Notes under the pieces: generated by a model | Told to the model about the DNA's origin: nothing | Databases searched by the model: none | Seen by the model: the letters and a program-made list of their open reading frames with translations, nothing else | Made by a program: the position numbers and the translations under genes | Source of the DNA: Pokkaliibacter plantistimulans | GTDB taxonomy: Bacteria; Pseudomonadota; Gammaproteobacteria; Pseudomonadales; Balneatricaceae | Length of the DNA: 64,000 nt | Reading direction: 5' to 3' | Assembly: GCF_046844695.1 (NCBI RefSeq) | Contig: NZ_CP177354.1 | Coordinates: 2,604,001-2,668,000, forward strand | In this document: one piece after another, positions 33,674 to 42,629 of the stretch | Layout of the letters: the number at the start of each line of letters is the position of its first letter | How positions within the stretch are numbered: the first letter of the stretch is position 1

Positions 33674-34783
33674 GTGAGGATATTTTCTAGCCGTTCGTAT
33701 TTCACGCCTACTGTCCTGGCAATTCTTCTGCATGTCTTGATTATCGGTGCCTTTGTAGTGAACTGGGCTTTTACTTATGAGTCTCGTCCACAACAAATGA
33801 CGCCTCGATATGTCAAGGCAGAGGTGATTGATCTCAAGGCTTTAAGCCAGGGTAAGTCGAAAAAGCAACCAGACAAGCAGCGCCTGGCAGATAAAGCCAA
33901 GGATGTTGAGCAGGAAAAGCGCAAAGCTGAAGAAACTCAGCGTATTGAAGATGAAAAGCGTGCGGCTGAAGAGCAGGCCAAACGAGAGTTAGAAGATCAG
34001 CAGAAGGCTCAGCAGCAAGCTCAGGAAAAAGCTGAGGCTGAAGCTGAAAAAGTGGCTGAAGAGAAGAAGAAGGCCCAGGCAGCAGCAGATCAGGCTAAGA
34101 AGCAGGCTGCGGAAGATGCTCAGCGTAAAGCAGATGAAGCAGCTAAAAAGCAGGCTGAAGCAGATGCGCGTAAGAAAGCTGAAGCTGATGCTAAGTTGAA
34201 GGCTGATCAGGCTGCCAAAGCGAAAGCTGATGCGGAGGCGAAAGCAAAAGCTGAAGCAGACGCCAAGGCTAAAGCTGCTGCTGATGCAAAAGCCAAGGCA
34301 GACGCCGAAGCTAAAAAGCAGGCTGATGCCAAGAAGAAAGCAGATGAAGCAGCAAAGAAAAAGGCTGCGGAAGATAAAAAGAAAGCCGATGACGCCAAAC
34401 GCAAAGCAGATCAAGCCAAGCGTCAGCAGGAGTTGGATAAAGCGCTCGAAGATGAGCTGAATGCCGCTGAGTCCAGCGATGATGCGTCCGTGACTGATGC
34501 GATGGCTTACATCAACGAAATGGTGAGTCGTGCGTGGACACGTCCACCATCGGCTCGTAATGACATGGTTGTAGTGTTGCGCATCAACCTTATTGATAGT
34601 GGCAAGGTTGTGGATGTGAAGGTGATTAACTCCAGTGGCAACACGGCTTTTGACCAGAGTGCTGTTAATGCGGTCTGGAAGGTGGTCGAGTTTGATGAGT
34701 TGCAGAAGCTAGACAGAAGTGCATTTGAGTCTAATTTCCGTAGCTTTAACCTGCGCTTCAATCCTAGTGATCTAAGATTGTAG
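33674..34783 (+). CDS. tolA: Cell envelope integrity protein TolA
   Basis: Links the TolQR motor in the inner membrane to Pal/TolB at the outer membrane. 369 residues: one N-terminal membrane helix (about 11-32, TVLAILLHVLIIGAFVVNWA), a long Ala/Lys/Glu/Asp-rich helical domain (about 60-265) built of degenerate AKAKADAEAK-type repeats, and a globular C-terminal domain (about 285-369, YINEMVSRAWTRPPSARNDM ... FRSFNLRFNP). Start is GTG 33674, 4 bases after the tolR stop. The repeat-rich centre is prone to length change. Confidence 0.93.
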   Translation: MRIFSSRSYFTPTVLAILLHVLIIGAFVVNWAFTYESRPQQMTPRYVKAEVIDLKALSQGKSKKQPDKQRLADKAKDVEQEKRKAEETQRIEDEKRAAEEQAKRELEDQQKAQQQAQEKAEAEAEKVAEEKKKAQAAADQAKKQAAEDAQRKADEAAKKQAEADARKKAEADAKLKADQAAKAKADAEAKAKAEADAKAKAAADAKAKADAEAKKQADAKKKADEAAKKKAAEDKKKADDAKRKADQAKRQQELDKALEDELNAAESSDDASVTDAMAYINEMVSRAWTRPPSARNDMVVVLRINLIDSGKVVDVKVINSSGNTAFDQSAVNAVWKVVEFDELQKLDRSAFESNFRSFNLRFNPSDLRL

Positions 34784-34885
34784 CAATGTGTACTGGTACT
34801 GATCGGGGCTCAACCTGTCAAACCTGCTCGATAAGTATGGATTGCGGTGGTGGCTGGAACTGACTTTGCGAAAGTAGGTGTAGCT

Positions 34886-36178
34886 ATGTGGAAGAAGTTG
34901 TGGCTGGGGCTTGTTGCTCTTTGCTTTGCCAGTATGGCTCGTGCTGAGCTGACAATTGAAATTACCAAGGGTATGGACAACCCGACACCTATCGCGGTTG
35001 TTCCTTTTCAGTGGCAAGGACAGCCATTGAACGATGATATTGCCCAGATAGTCGGAGCTGACCTGCAGCGTAGTGGTCAGTTCAATCCTCTGGACAGAGG
35101 CAAGATGCTGAACTGGCCACATGACCAGAGTCAGATTTTCTACCGTGACTGGTCCATTCTGAAACAGGACTATCTGGTGATTGGTCGTTTGTCCCAGGCG
35201 GGCGGCCAATATCATGCTGAATTTGAGTTGTATGACGTTTTGCGTGAGCAGAGAGTACTGTCCGGTCAGGTAAATGGCGGTATGAACAATCTGCGTGATA
35301 TTGCTCACTACATCAGTGATCAGATTTATGAAAAATTGACAGGTATTCGTGGTGCCTTCTCTACACGTATTGCCTATGTTTCCGCCCAGCAATTTGGTGG
35401 TGGCAAAGGTAGTTACCGTATGATCGTTGCGGATGCAGACGGAGCACGTCCGCGGACAATTCTGGAATCTGGAGAGCCTATTCTGTCTCCTGCGTGGTCA
35501 CGCGATGGTAAACGTCTCGCCTATGTTTCTTTTGAGACAAGCCGCCCTGCAATCTATATCCAGGACCTGTCTACCGGGCAGCGTCAGCGTCTCAAATCTT
35601 TCCCGGGGTTGAATGGTGCACCGAGCTGGTCACCTGATGGCCGTAAGCTGGCACTTGTGTTGTCTAAAGACGGTAACCCCGAGATCTATACGTTTGACTT
35701 GCAAACGCTGCAGTTGGAGCGAATGACCAACCATTTTGCTATCGATACTGAGCCGAGCTGGATGCCTGATGGCCAGAGTATGATCTTTACTTCTGATCGC
35801 GGTGGCCAGCCACAGATTTATAAGATGAATGTGTTTACTAAGGACGTACAAAGGCTGACTTTTGTTGGTAACTACAATGCCAAAGGAAAGTTGAGTGCTG
35901 ACGGTCGTTTCCTGGTAACCGTGCACAGAGAGTCGCGCGGAGCCAACTTCCACGTTGCAGTGACTGATCTGCAGAACGGAAGAGTTTTCTCATTGACAGA
36001 TACAACACTGGATGAGTCTCCAAGTATTGCTCCTAACGGTACGATGGTGATCTATGCCACTAAGGAGGGGGGACGGGGTGTGCTGTCAGTGGTTTCCATG
36101 GATGGGCGTTTCAAATATCGCTTGCCCGATGCCACGGGCGATGTACGTGAGCCTGCTTGGTCACCATTCCTGAACTAA
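34886..36178 (+). CDS. tolB: Tol-Pal system periplasmic protein TolB
   Basis: Periplasmic beta-propeller that competes with peptidoglycan for Pal and binds TolA. 430 residues with a Sec signal peptide (MWKKLWLGLVALCFASMARA, cut after residue 20), an N-terminal alpha/beta domain (about 21-155) and WD40-like PD40 blades carrying the W(S/x)PDG(K/R) motif: PAWSRDGKRLAY, PSWSPDGRKLAL, PSWMPDGQSMIF, and others. Start at ATG 34886 restores the signal peptide; the frame is open 13 codons upstream. About 100 bases follow tolA. Confidence 0.95.
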   Translation: MWKKLWLGLVALCFASMARAELTIEITKGMDNPTPIAVVPFQWQGQPLNDDIAQIVGADLQRSGQFNPLDRGKMLNWPHDQSQIFYRDWSILKQDYLVIGRLSQAGGQYHAEFELYDVLREQRVLSGQVNGGMNNLRDIAHYISDQIYEKLTGIRGAFSTRIAYVSAQQFGGGKGSYRMIVADADGARPRTILESGEPILSPAWSRDGKRLAYVSFETSRPAIYIQDLSTGQRQRLKSFPGLNGAPSWSPDGRKLALVLSKDGNPEIYTFDLQTLQLERMTNHFAIDTEPSWMPDGQSMIFTSDRGGQPQIYKMNVFTKDVQRLTFVGNYNAKGKLSADGRFLVTVHRESRGANFHVAVTDLQNGRVFSLTDTTLDESPSIAPNGTMVIYATKEGGRGVLSVVSMDGRFKYRLPDATGDVREPAWSPFLN

Positions 36179-36257
36179 TCAGTTGGGTGTTCTGAGTTGG
36201 AGCTGACAATTCGTAAGTAAACTGCCATTAACTTTTGGTGATACTGGAGAGATCCAA

Positions 36258-36761
36258 ATGAAACTGTCTGCTGTTAGCAAAGCCGTAGCTCTGGGCCTGT
36301 CTTTGGCTTGGTTGGCCGGTTGTAGCTCATCTGGCAAAACTACCGATGCAGGTATGGGCCAGAACGATAATACTACCTATGGCGCTGGCGCTTCTAACGC
36401 CAACGGCGGTGTAGACGCATCTGCTATTGCGAACATTCCTTCAGTGTTTTACTTTGACTTCGATAGTTCAGAGATCAAACCTGAATACCGTGATGCGCTG
36501 TCTACCCACGCTCAATACATCCGTTCAAACCCATCTGTACACGTTCGTCTGGAAGGTAACACCGACGAATGGGGTACTCGTGAGTACAACATGGCTCTGG
36601 GCGAGCGTCGTGCCAAAGCCGTTGCTGCATTCCTGATGGATCAGGGCGTGAGCGCCAGCAACATTGAAACCATCAGCTACGGCGAAGAGAAGCCTGCCAA
36701 CCCAGCAAGCAACAAAGATGCTTGGGCAGAAAACCGTCGCGTAGAACTGAAATACCAGTGA
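36258..36761 (+). CDS. pal: Peptidoglycan-associated lipoprotein Pal
   Basis: Outer-membrane lipoprotein that holds peptidoglycan and receives TolA/TolB. 167 residues; lipobox LAGC with the lipidated Cys at residue 22; a Gly/Asn-rich linker; an OmpA-like domain with FYFDFDSSEIKPEYRDAL and the peptidoglycan-binding block LEGNTDEWGTREYNMALGER followed by RR(V)ELKY. GGAGAG precedes the ATG. Confidence 0.96.
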   Translation: MKLSAVSKAVALGLSLAWLAGCSSSGKTTDAGMGQNDNTTYGAGASNANGGVDASAIANIPSVFYFDFDSSEIKPEYRDALSTHAQYIRSNPSVHVRLEGNTDEWGTREYNMALGERRAKAVAAFLMDQGVSASNIETISYGEEKPANPASNKDAWAENRRVELKYQ

Positions 36762-36770
36762 TCTGAGTAA

Positions 36771-37574
36771 ATGCAAATAAAGCCGCTGATTTCCTGTTTA
36801 ATGATTGGAGCTGTAATCGGCTCCAGTAGCGTATTCGCCGACTCTGTCCCCGTTATCGAGGTGCAGCCGGTTGACGGTAATTCTGCAGGGGGGAGTTATA
36901 TGGCTTCTCCAGGTAGTGTTGGTTCGTCTTCCAACGGCCAATATGAACAGGTTCAGGCATTACAGCGTGAGGTCCAGTCGCTACGCGGATTAATTGAGCA
37001 GTTGTCCTATAAGGTTCAGCAGCTTCAGGATGATCAGCGAGATCGATACTCGGATCTTGATCGGCGGCTTTCTGAGCTAAGCTCTTCGTCACAGTCTAGC
37101 AGTGAGACGGCGGATGCCGGGGCTGGTCAGGCAGCCAGCTCGGCATCCACTGCTTCCGCTGCTTCCGCTGCTGCAGAGGCACCAGCAGCTTCTGGGTCAG
37201 AGCAGGACGATTATCGGGCTGCTTTCGAGCTGGTGCGTGCGCGTTCGTTTGATCAGGCCGCAGTGGCGTACCAGAAGTTCGTTACAAAATATCCTTCCAG
37301 TTCTCTGGCTGGTAACTCGTATTACTGGTTAGGCGAAATCTATCTCGTCAAATCTCCTCCTGATGTGGCCAAATCGATGGCTGCATTCAAGACGGTCGTC
37401 GATAAGTATTCAGATAACCGAAAAGTACCTGATGCGTTGTATAAGCTTGGCATGTTAAGTGATAAGCAAGGTGACAAGGCGTCGGCGAAGAAATACCTGC
37501 AGCAAGTGATCAGTGGCTATGCCGACTCGTCTGCCGCTAAGCTGGCGGGTGATTATCTGAAAGGTATTAAGTAG
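36771..37574 (+). CDS. cpoB: Cell division coordinator CpoB (YbgF)
   Basis: Periplasmic TPR protein that couples the Tol-Pal machine to peptidoglycan synthesis by PBP1B. 267 residues: signal peptide (cleavage likely after VFA, residue 23), an N-terminal trimeric coiled coil (YEQVQALQREVQSLRGLIEQ), a Ser/Ala-rich linker (about 105-140) and three TPR-like repeats (YRAAFELVRARSFDQAAVAY onwards, SSSLAGNSYYWLGEIYL, KVPDALYKLGML). Starts 9 bases after pal. Confidence 0.93.
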   Translation: MQIKPLISCLMIGAVIGSSSVFADSVPVIEVQPVDGNSAGGSYMASPGSVGSSSNGQYEQVQALQREVQSLRGLIEQLSYKVQQLQDDQRDRYSDLDRRLSELSSSSQSSSETADAGAGQAASSASTASAASAAAEAPAASGSEQDDYRAAFELVRARSFDQAAVAYQKFVTKYPSSSLAGNSYYWLGEIYLVKSPPDVAKSMAAFKTVVDKYSDNRKVPDALYKLGMLSDKQGDKASAKKYLQQVISGYADSSAAKLAGDYLKGIK

Positions 37575-37635
37575 TCAGTAGGGTCTATTGGGTGTTTCAT
37601 CCCTGAATCAGCGGGATGTACCTTTATTGATGCGT

Positions 37636-37643
37636 GGTATACT
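37636..37643 (+). promoter_or_regulatory. Candidate extended -10 promoter of nadA
   Basis: TGGTATACT (TG at 37635-37636, TATACT at 37638-37643) is an extended -10 element 46 bases upstream of the nadA start, in the gap after cpoB. No good -35 is seen, as is common with extended -10 promoters. Confidence 0.5.
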
Positions 37644-37688
37644 GTGCCACCCAATAATTAATACACTACTGGTTAGCTTGGTCGGGTA

Positions 37689-38768
37689 ATGTGCAACATG
37701 CTTAGCGACAAAGACATCGCCGACAAGGTGCTTGTTAGAGAGCACTTGGCTCATCTCAATGTAACCCCTGTACTTTCAGTTGAAGAAATCGAAGCCTACA
37801 AGACAAAGATTACGGCTCTGCTAAAAGAGAAGAATGCTTGTCTGGTTGCGCATTACTATACTGACCCTGTACTGCAGTCGCTGGCTGAGGAAACAGGTGG
37901 TTGCGTGGCTGACTCTCTTGAGATGGCGCGTTTCGGTAGTAACCATCCTGCTTCTATGCTCGTCGTTGCGGGTGTTCGCTTCATGGGCGAAACTGCGAAG
38001 ATTCTGAATCCTGAGAAGCGAGTGCTGATGCCAACCCTCGAGGCAACCTGCTCGCTTGATATAGGTTGTCCTGAGCAAGAGTTCTCTCAGTTCTGTGATC
38101 AGTATCCCGAGCGGAAGGTTGTGGTTTATGCCAATACCTCCGCTGCCGTGAAGGCGCGAGCGGATTGGGTTGTTACCTCAAGTTGTGCTTTGGATATCGT
38201 TGAACATCTGATGGATCAGGGCGAGTCTCTGATCTGGGGGCCAGACCGCCACTTAGGTCGTTATATCGAGCGTGAAACTGGTGCGGATATGCTCATGTGG
38301 AATGGCTCCTGCATTGTCCATGAAGAGTTCAAGGCAAAGGGAATTTCTGAGCTTAAAGCCGTTTATCCCGATGCGGCCATTCTTGTACATCCTGAGTCAC
38401 CTGAGGCCATGGTAGAGCTGGCAGATGTGGTCGGGTCGACCAGTCAGCTCATAAAAGCCGCCTGTGATATGCCTAATGAGACCTTTATTGTGGCTACTGA
38501 CAAGGGCATTTTCTATAAAATGCAGCAGTTAGCCCCAACCAAGCGTTTTATTGAGGCGCCGACTGGTGGTAACGGCGCAACCTGTCGCAGCTGTGCACTT
38601 TGCCCATGGATGGCGATGAATGGTTTGCAGTCGTTGCTCGCTGTGCTGGAAACGGAAGATCAAGAGATATTTGTGGATGATGGTTTGCGAGATAAAGCAC
38701 TTGTCCCGCTGCGTCGCATGCTTGACTTCACTAGCTCCCAGCGGCTGGCACTTGCAGGAAACGCTTGA
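37689..38768 (+). CDS. nadA: Quinolinate synthase NadA
   Basis: Makes quinolinate from iminoaspartate and dihydroxyacetone phosphate in NAD synthesis, using a [4Fe-4S] cluster. 359 residues. Family blocks: LVAHYYTDPVLQSLAEETGG, DSLEMARFG, VAGVRFMGETAKIL, LEATCSLDIGC (first cluster Cys), VVYANTSAAVKARADWVVTS, MLMWNGSCIVHEEF (second) and GATCRSCALCPWMAMN (third). The start is 37689 or the ATG three codons on. It follows the tol cluster, as in Pseudomonas. Confidence 0.95.
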   Translation: MCNMLSDKDIADKVLVREHLAHLNVTPVLSVEEIEAYKTKITALLKEKNACLVAHYYTDPVLQSLAEETGGCVADSLEMARFGSNHPASMLVVAGVRFMGETAKILNPEKRVLMPTLEATCSLDIGCPEQEFSQFCDQYPERKVVVYANTSAAVKARADWVVTSSCALDIVEHLMDQGESLIWGPDRHLGRYIERETGADMLMWNGSCIVHEEFKAKGISELKAVYPDAAILVHPESPEAMVELADVVGSTSQLIKAACDMPNETFIVATDKGIFYKMQQLAPTKRFIEAPTGGNGATCRSCALCPWMAMNGLQSLLAVLETEDQEIFVDDGLRDKALVPLRRMLDFTSSQRLALAGNA

Positions 38769-38797
38769 GTAATTACCTCTGTGCTACTTAAACCAAG

Positions 38798-38828
38798 ACG
38801 CCGGATGAGAAGCTATCCGGCGTTTTTA
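38798..38828 (+). terminator. Terminator after nadA
   Basis: A perfect 9-bp stem ACGCCGGAT / ATCCGGCGT with an 8-base loop, followed by TTTTTATTT, 30 bases after the nadA stop. Confidence 0.9.
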
Positions 38829-38918
38829 TTTGTTCATTCTGGCTCTGCCGGTGACTAACTAAGCAGGTGGCTGAATCCCTTATTAGCCTGCGATTGCTCG
38901 ACGCCGTCTGGGGAGTGC

Positions 38919-40355
38919 TTAGCGCATGTCTTTTTCCCATTGCTTCCACTCCTTAACCTCATTCTCCTTGGCATCCAGTAGATCGTTTTGTACCACGGTG
39001 ATGCCGCGAGTACTCCTGGCATAACGGATCTGACGTTCAGCGTCTTCCCATGATGCCGTGCGCAGGAAATACTCAATGCGTGCGTCATGAATACCGAAGG
39101 TGTCCTTTAGTTTGCCGCGAACTTCTGACAGGTCATACCACAGACCTGCTTGCTCGGGGTGGGTTGTGATCAGATCTTCTAAAAGTGCCCGGGCACTCTG
39201 GAGCTGGTTTTGATCCTCATAAATCTGGGCTAATAGACGGCCCAGCATAAGATTATCCGGAAACAGAGCCAGATGCTGTTTTAGATAACTGATGGCGCTC
39301 GCGCCCTGTCCACTTTCTGCAAGGTAGCGAGCGCGCAAGGCCTGAATCAGCAGGCTGTCGTGTTGATTTTGTTCAAGCCATTGTAGCTCACTGAGTGCGG
39401 CGGCTGGTTGTTTGCGCTCAATGTAAGTCAGTGCTAATCCGTAGTGGCCACCAGGATCACTCGGAAGCTCTTTGACCCGCGACTGGTAGTAGCTGAGAGT
39501 GGCCTGGTCAGCTTTGTTCAGCAGGACTCGAGCTCGCGCTTGCATCATCAGAAAGCGGTTATCAGCCGTATGGGGGCGACGAGGGTAGGTTGCTGCACGT
39601 GCCTGAGAATCGGCAATACGCTTTTCTGTCAGTGGGTGACTCAATAGCATCTCAGGTACCTTGGTGCTATTGCCGTAGTCTCGCTGCAGTTTGCTCAGCA
39701 TGTCTGGCATGGCCTGAGGGTCAAATCCAGCGTTTGCTAAAACGGCAATGCCAATCCGGTCCGCTTCTGCTTCATGCAGTCGGCTGAATGCCAGTGAGCG
39801 GCCCTGATTCGCTGCTAGCGACGAGGTGACCGCTGCTCCGCCCACATCCGCGTTGCCGCTTGCGACCCCCGCCAGAATGCCAGCGATGGTGGCAGCTATC
39901 CAGTATGGGCGCTCACGTTCCTGCTGCGCGCGTTGCAGAGCGTAATGACGTTGACTTAGGTGACTAAGTTCATGCGCAAGCACGGAGGCAAGCTGGTCCT
40001 GATTGTCGGTGTACATCAACATCCCCGCGTTGATGCCAATAAGTGCGCCGGGTACGGCAAAGGCATTCAATTCTGTTGTATCCAGCACAACAACATTCAG
40101 ATTTGTGTTGGGGAGATTGCTGTAAGGAGCCAGTTGATAGAGGATGTCGGTCACGTAGGATTCGAGTGCCGGGTCATCCAGCGTGCTTCCACTTCCCAGC
40201 AACCGCCTTAACATGTAGTCGCCTATGCGATTTTCCTCGGTAATCGATACACTGGCAGAGGAATAATCGCCCAATACCGGTAGGTTCAGATCGAGTGCAT
40301 GCGCTGCTGTTGGCAAACAGCAGGTAGTAGCAAGAGCCAGCAATAAATGGCGCAC
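38919..40355 (-). CDS. bepA: Beta-barrel assembly-enhancing protease BepA (M48 metalloprotease with TPR)
   Basis: Periplasmic zinc protease/chaperone that assists BAM-dependent assembly and degrades stalled outer-membrane proteins such as LptD. 478 residues: signal peptide (cut near AHA, residue 20), the M48 domain with HELSHLSQRH (HExxH zinc motif) and the downstream EAEADRIG glutamate ligand, then a C-terminal TPR domain (ALTYIERKQPAAALSELQWL and following). Start is GTG 40355 with GGAGAA 7-8 bases upstream. Confidence 0.9.
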   Translation of the reverse strand: MRHLLLALATTCCLPTAAHALDLNLPVLGDYSSASVSITEENRIGDYMLRRLLGSGSTLDDPALESYVTDILYQLAPYSNLPNTNLNVVVLDTTELNAFAVPGALIGINAGMLMYTDNQDQLASVLAHELSHLSQRHYALQRAQQERERPYWIAATIAGILAGVASGNADVGGAAVTSSLAANQGRSLAFSRLHEAEADRIGIAVLANAGFDPQAMPDMLSKLQRDYGNSTKVPEMLLSHPLTEKRIADSQARAATYPRRPHTADNRFLMMQARARVLLNKADQATLSYYQSRVKELPSDPGGHYGLALTYIERKQPAAALSELQWLEQNQHDSLLIQALRARYLAESGQGASAISYLKQHLALFPDNLMLGRLLAQIYEDQNQLQSARALLEDLITTHPEQAGLWYDLSEVRGKLKDTFGIHDARIEYFLRTASWEDAERQIRYARSTRGITVVQNDLLDAKENEVKEWKQWEKDMR

Positions 40356-40493
40356 ACTGTTTCTCCGTTTACAGGTCGTGAGGCAGTCTAACGAGTGAGT
40401 GAGACCGGCTCAATGGTGCGCGGGTGTCAAATTTTTGCTATACAGGCGCCATGCAGCATCATGCATGGAATAAGTAAGGTGAGTGGCGGGGCA

Positions 40494-40733
40494 ATGGTGA
40501 CAAGCAAAGAGCAAATGTTGGATGCGACCGGGTTGATGTGTCCTATGCCCCTGCTGAAAGCGAAGCAGGCCTTGCGTCAGCTGCAGGCTGGGCAAATATT
40601 ACATGTAATGGCATCAGATGCTGGCTCATCGCGGGATATTCCCGTGTTCGTGCATCGAAGTGGGCATACGTTAAAGCGTAGTGAAGAAATCGGCGGTATT
40701 TTCCACTTCTGGATAGCCAAAGGGCTGGAGTAA
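40494..40733 (+). CDS. TusA/SirA family sulfurtransferase-like protein
   Basis: A 79-residue protein with the signature DATGLMCPMPLLKAKQAL: the Cys of CPMP is the persulfide-carrying residue in TusA-type proteins. DAGSSRDIPVFVHRSGHTL follows. The family includes the tRNA 2-thiouridine relay protein TusA, but this member is adjacent to a PerM-type gene, an arrangement found in Pseudomonas for a TusA paralogue; its sulfur acceptor is unknown. ATG 40494 is the most likely start; the frame is open to 40395. Its stop lies 3 bases before the next ATG. Confidence 0.85.
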   Translation: MVTSKEQMLDATGLMCPMPLLKAKQALRQLQAGQILHVMASDAGSSRDIPVFVHRSGHTLKRSEEIGGIFHFWIAKGLE

Positions 40734-40736
40734 CTA

Positions 40737-41807
40737 ATGTTTGAGGTTCTGGGTCGGTGGATCGAGCGTCACTTCTCTAACGAAGAGGCGCTGGTGCTGT
40801 TCTTTCAATTGTTGATGGCGTTTCTGATTATTGTATTCATGGGAGGAATTCTAGCTCCTGTGTTTGCCAGTATTATCCTCGCTTTCTTATTACAGGGTGT
40901 GGTGAGTTGGATTGAGCGACGAGGTGTCAGGCATACATTTGCTGTCTCCCTGGTGTTTCTGGTCGCAGTCGGTCTGTTTTTTGGCTTCGTGGTGTTTTTG
41001 CTGCCGATTATCTGGGGGCAGTTCAATAATTTACTGAAGGAACTGCCGCGCATGCTCAATGAAGGGCAGGCCTCATTAATGTTATTACCTGAAAAGTACC
41101 CGGATCTGATTTCTTCGGGGCAGGTCAAGAATTGGATATCACAAGCGACTGGGGAAGTAGGAAAGCTCGGTCAGCTGGTTGTGAGTTTTTCACTTTCATC
41201 GATTGCGAATTTAATGACGATGTTGGTTTACAGCGTGTTGGTGCCCATACTCATGTTCTTTTTCATGAAGGATGGCACGCTTATCACCCGTTGGTGGGCA
41301 GGTAACTTTCTCCCCAAGAAGCGTAAGCTCCTGAATCAGGTGTGGGTAGAAATGGATGCCCAGATATCAAATTACGTCAGGGGGAAAGTCATTGAGATTG
41401 TCATCGTGGGTATTGCTACTTACGTAGCATTCGCTCTTTTGGGGTTGAACTATGCCGCGCTGCTTGCGCTTCTTGTCGGGTTGTCGGTGGTCATTCCCTA
41501 TATCGGCGCAGCTGTCGTGACCATCCCTGTAGCATTGATAGCCTATTTCCAGTGGGGTTGGTCCAATGACTTTGTCTGGCTAATGGTGGCGTACGGCATC
41601 ATTCAGGCACTGGATGGAAATGTGCTGGTACCGCTGCTGTTTTCGGAAGCTGTCAATCTGCACCCCGTCGCTATCATTCTTGCTGTGTTGGTTTTTGGCG
41701 GAGTTTGGGGGCTCTGGGGGGTCTTCTTCGCAATTCCTCTGGCTACGCTGTGCAAAGCAGTATTACATGCCTGGCCTCGTTCCTCTGAGGTGGTGACATC
41801 GCAGTAG
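40737..41807 (+). CDS. perM: AI-2E family transporter / PerM-type permease
   Basis: A 356-residue inner-membrane protein of the UPF0118 / AI-2E transporter family, with about eight hydrophobic segments (LLMAFLIIVFMGGILAPVFA, VSLVFLVAVGLFFGFVVFLL, LMTMLVYSVLVPILMFFFMK, and a final cluster to LVFGGVWGLWGVFFAIPL). The conserved block LVPLLFSEAVNLHPVAIILA is typical. Some members exchange Na+/H+; most are unassigned. GGAG for its start lies in the tusA-like 3' end, so the two are coupled. Confidence 0.88.
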   Translation: MFEVLGRWIERHFSNEEALVLFFQLLMAFLIIVFMGGILAPVFASIILAFLLQGVVSWIERRGVRHTFAVSLVFLVAVGLFFGFVVFLLPIIWGQFNNLLKELPRMLNEGQASLMLLPEKYPDLISSGQVKNWISQATGEVGKLGQLVVSFSLSSIANLMTMLVYSVLVPILMFFFMKDGTLITRWWAGNFLPKKRKLLNQVWVEMDAQISNYVRGKVIEIVIVGIATYVAFALLGLNYAALLALLVGLSVVIPYIGAAVVTIPVALIAYFQWGWSNDFVWLMVAYGIIQALDGNVLVPLLFSEAVNLHPVAIILAVLVFGGVWGLWGVFFAIPLATLCKAVLHAWPRSSEVVTSQ

Positions 41808-41824
41808 ACATAGAGTGCTAGTAT

Positions 41825-41887
41825 GAAGTGCATCGATGGCGACAATAGCTCTGTAAGATCAGTCAACGTGCCATCAATGCTCTTCAT
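41825..41887. other. Inverted repeat between perM and bcp
   Basis: GAAGTGCATCGATGGC (41825-41840) and GCCATCAATGCTCTTC (41872-41887) are complementary at 14 of 16 positions, with a 31-base loop, exactly between two convergent genes. It may act as a shared 3' hairpin; there is no T run, so it is not a standard terminator. Confidence 0.35.
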
Positions 41888-41903
41888 GCGACTTTCCGGA
41901 GGT

Positions 41904-42377
41904 TCAGCCTGCGTTGAGCGCCTGAGCTTGCTCCAGCACTTCTTTGACATGGTCTTTGACTTTGACCTTGCGCCATTCTTTCTGCAATGTGCCTTCTGCA
42001 TCAATAAGGAAGGTGCTGCGCTCTACACCGAGGCTTTCACGCCCATACATTTTTTTCAGTTTGATAACATCGAATAGCTGGCAAAGACTTTCGTCATGGT
42101 CGCTGATCAGCGCAAAGGGGAAGTTCTGTTTTTGACAAAAATTTTCGTGGCTCTTCAAACTATCGCGAGAAACACCAAAAACTACAGTATTTGCCGCAAT
42201 AAACTGCTGATGGTAATCGCGGAAATCCTGACCTTCAGTGGTGCAACCTGGGGTGTTGTCCTTGGGGTAAAAATAGATAACCACTTGCTTCCCTTTCAGT
42301 TCCTCCAGCGATACGGTTCCCTGAGTGCTGATGGCTGTAAATGCAGGCACTGGCTGGTCAATGACGACTTTACTCAT
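41904..42377 (-). CDS. bcp: Thioredoxin-dependent peroxiredoxin BCP/PrxQ
   Basis: A 157-residue peroxiredoxin that reduces peroxides with thioredoxin. The peroxidatic Cys is C45 (PKDNTPGCTTEGQDF). The position five residues on, Cys50 in E. coli BCP, is Gln here, so the resolving Cys is probably C81 (SHENFCQKQ), 36 residues downstream as in the Xylella PrxQ type. A further Cys lies at about 98. AGGGAGAAC and AGGAAAG are upstream of the ATG. Convergent with perM. Confidence 0.93.
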   Translation of the reverse strand: MSKVVIDQPVPAFTAISTQGTVSLEELKGKQVVIYFYPKDNTPGCTTEGQDFRDYHQQFIAANTVVFGVSRDSLKSHENFCQKQNFPFALISDHDESLCQLFDVIKLKKMYGRESLGVERSTFLIDAEGTLQKEWRKVKVKDHVKEVLEQAQALNAG

Positions 42378-42629
42378 CTTTCCTGTTCTCCCTAAAAATA
42401 CCTTACAAAAGACGGTTTATACTGGGGGCGCCTTGGGCAATTGCAACCTGCTAATTGGCTTGCCTTTGCTTGTTCGTGCTTTAGAATGAGGCGGCGATTT
42501 GATGTGGGTTGCCATTGTTGGTTCTGAGCATCTCACTCAGCCTATGCAGCTACACGACAGAACAGTGTACGCTGAGTTTCAGGGAGTAGATCTCTGCTTG
42601 CAGAAAATCCGCTCAGTAATGGAGTCATC

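Noticed and set aside
33989..34414. Antisense ORF of 141 aa within tolA
   Set aside because: It is the Phe/Leu/Ser-rich mirror of the Ala/Lys repeats of TolA; composition is an artefact of the repeat and there is no ribosome site.
33900..34450. Tandem repeats in tolA as a CRISPR or satellite array
   Set aside because: The repeats are degenerate, in frame, and code for the known Ala/Lys-rich helix of TolA.
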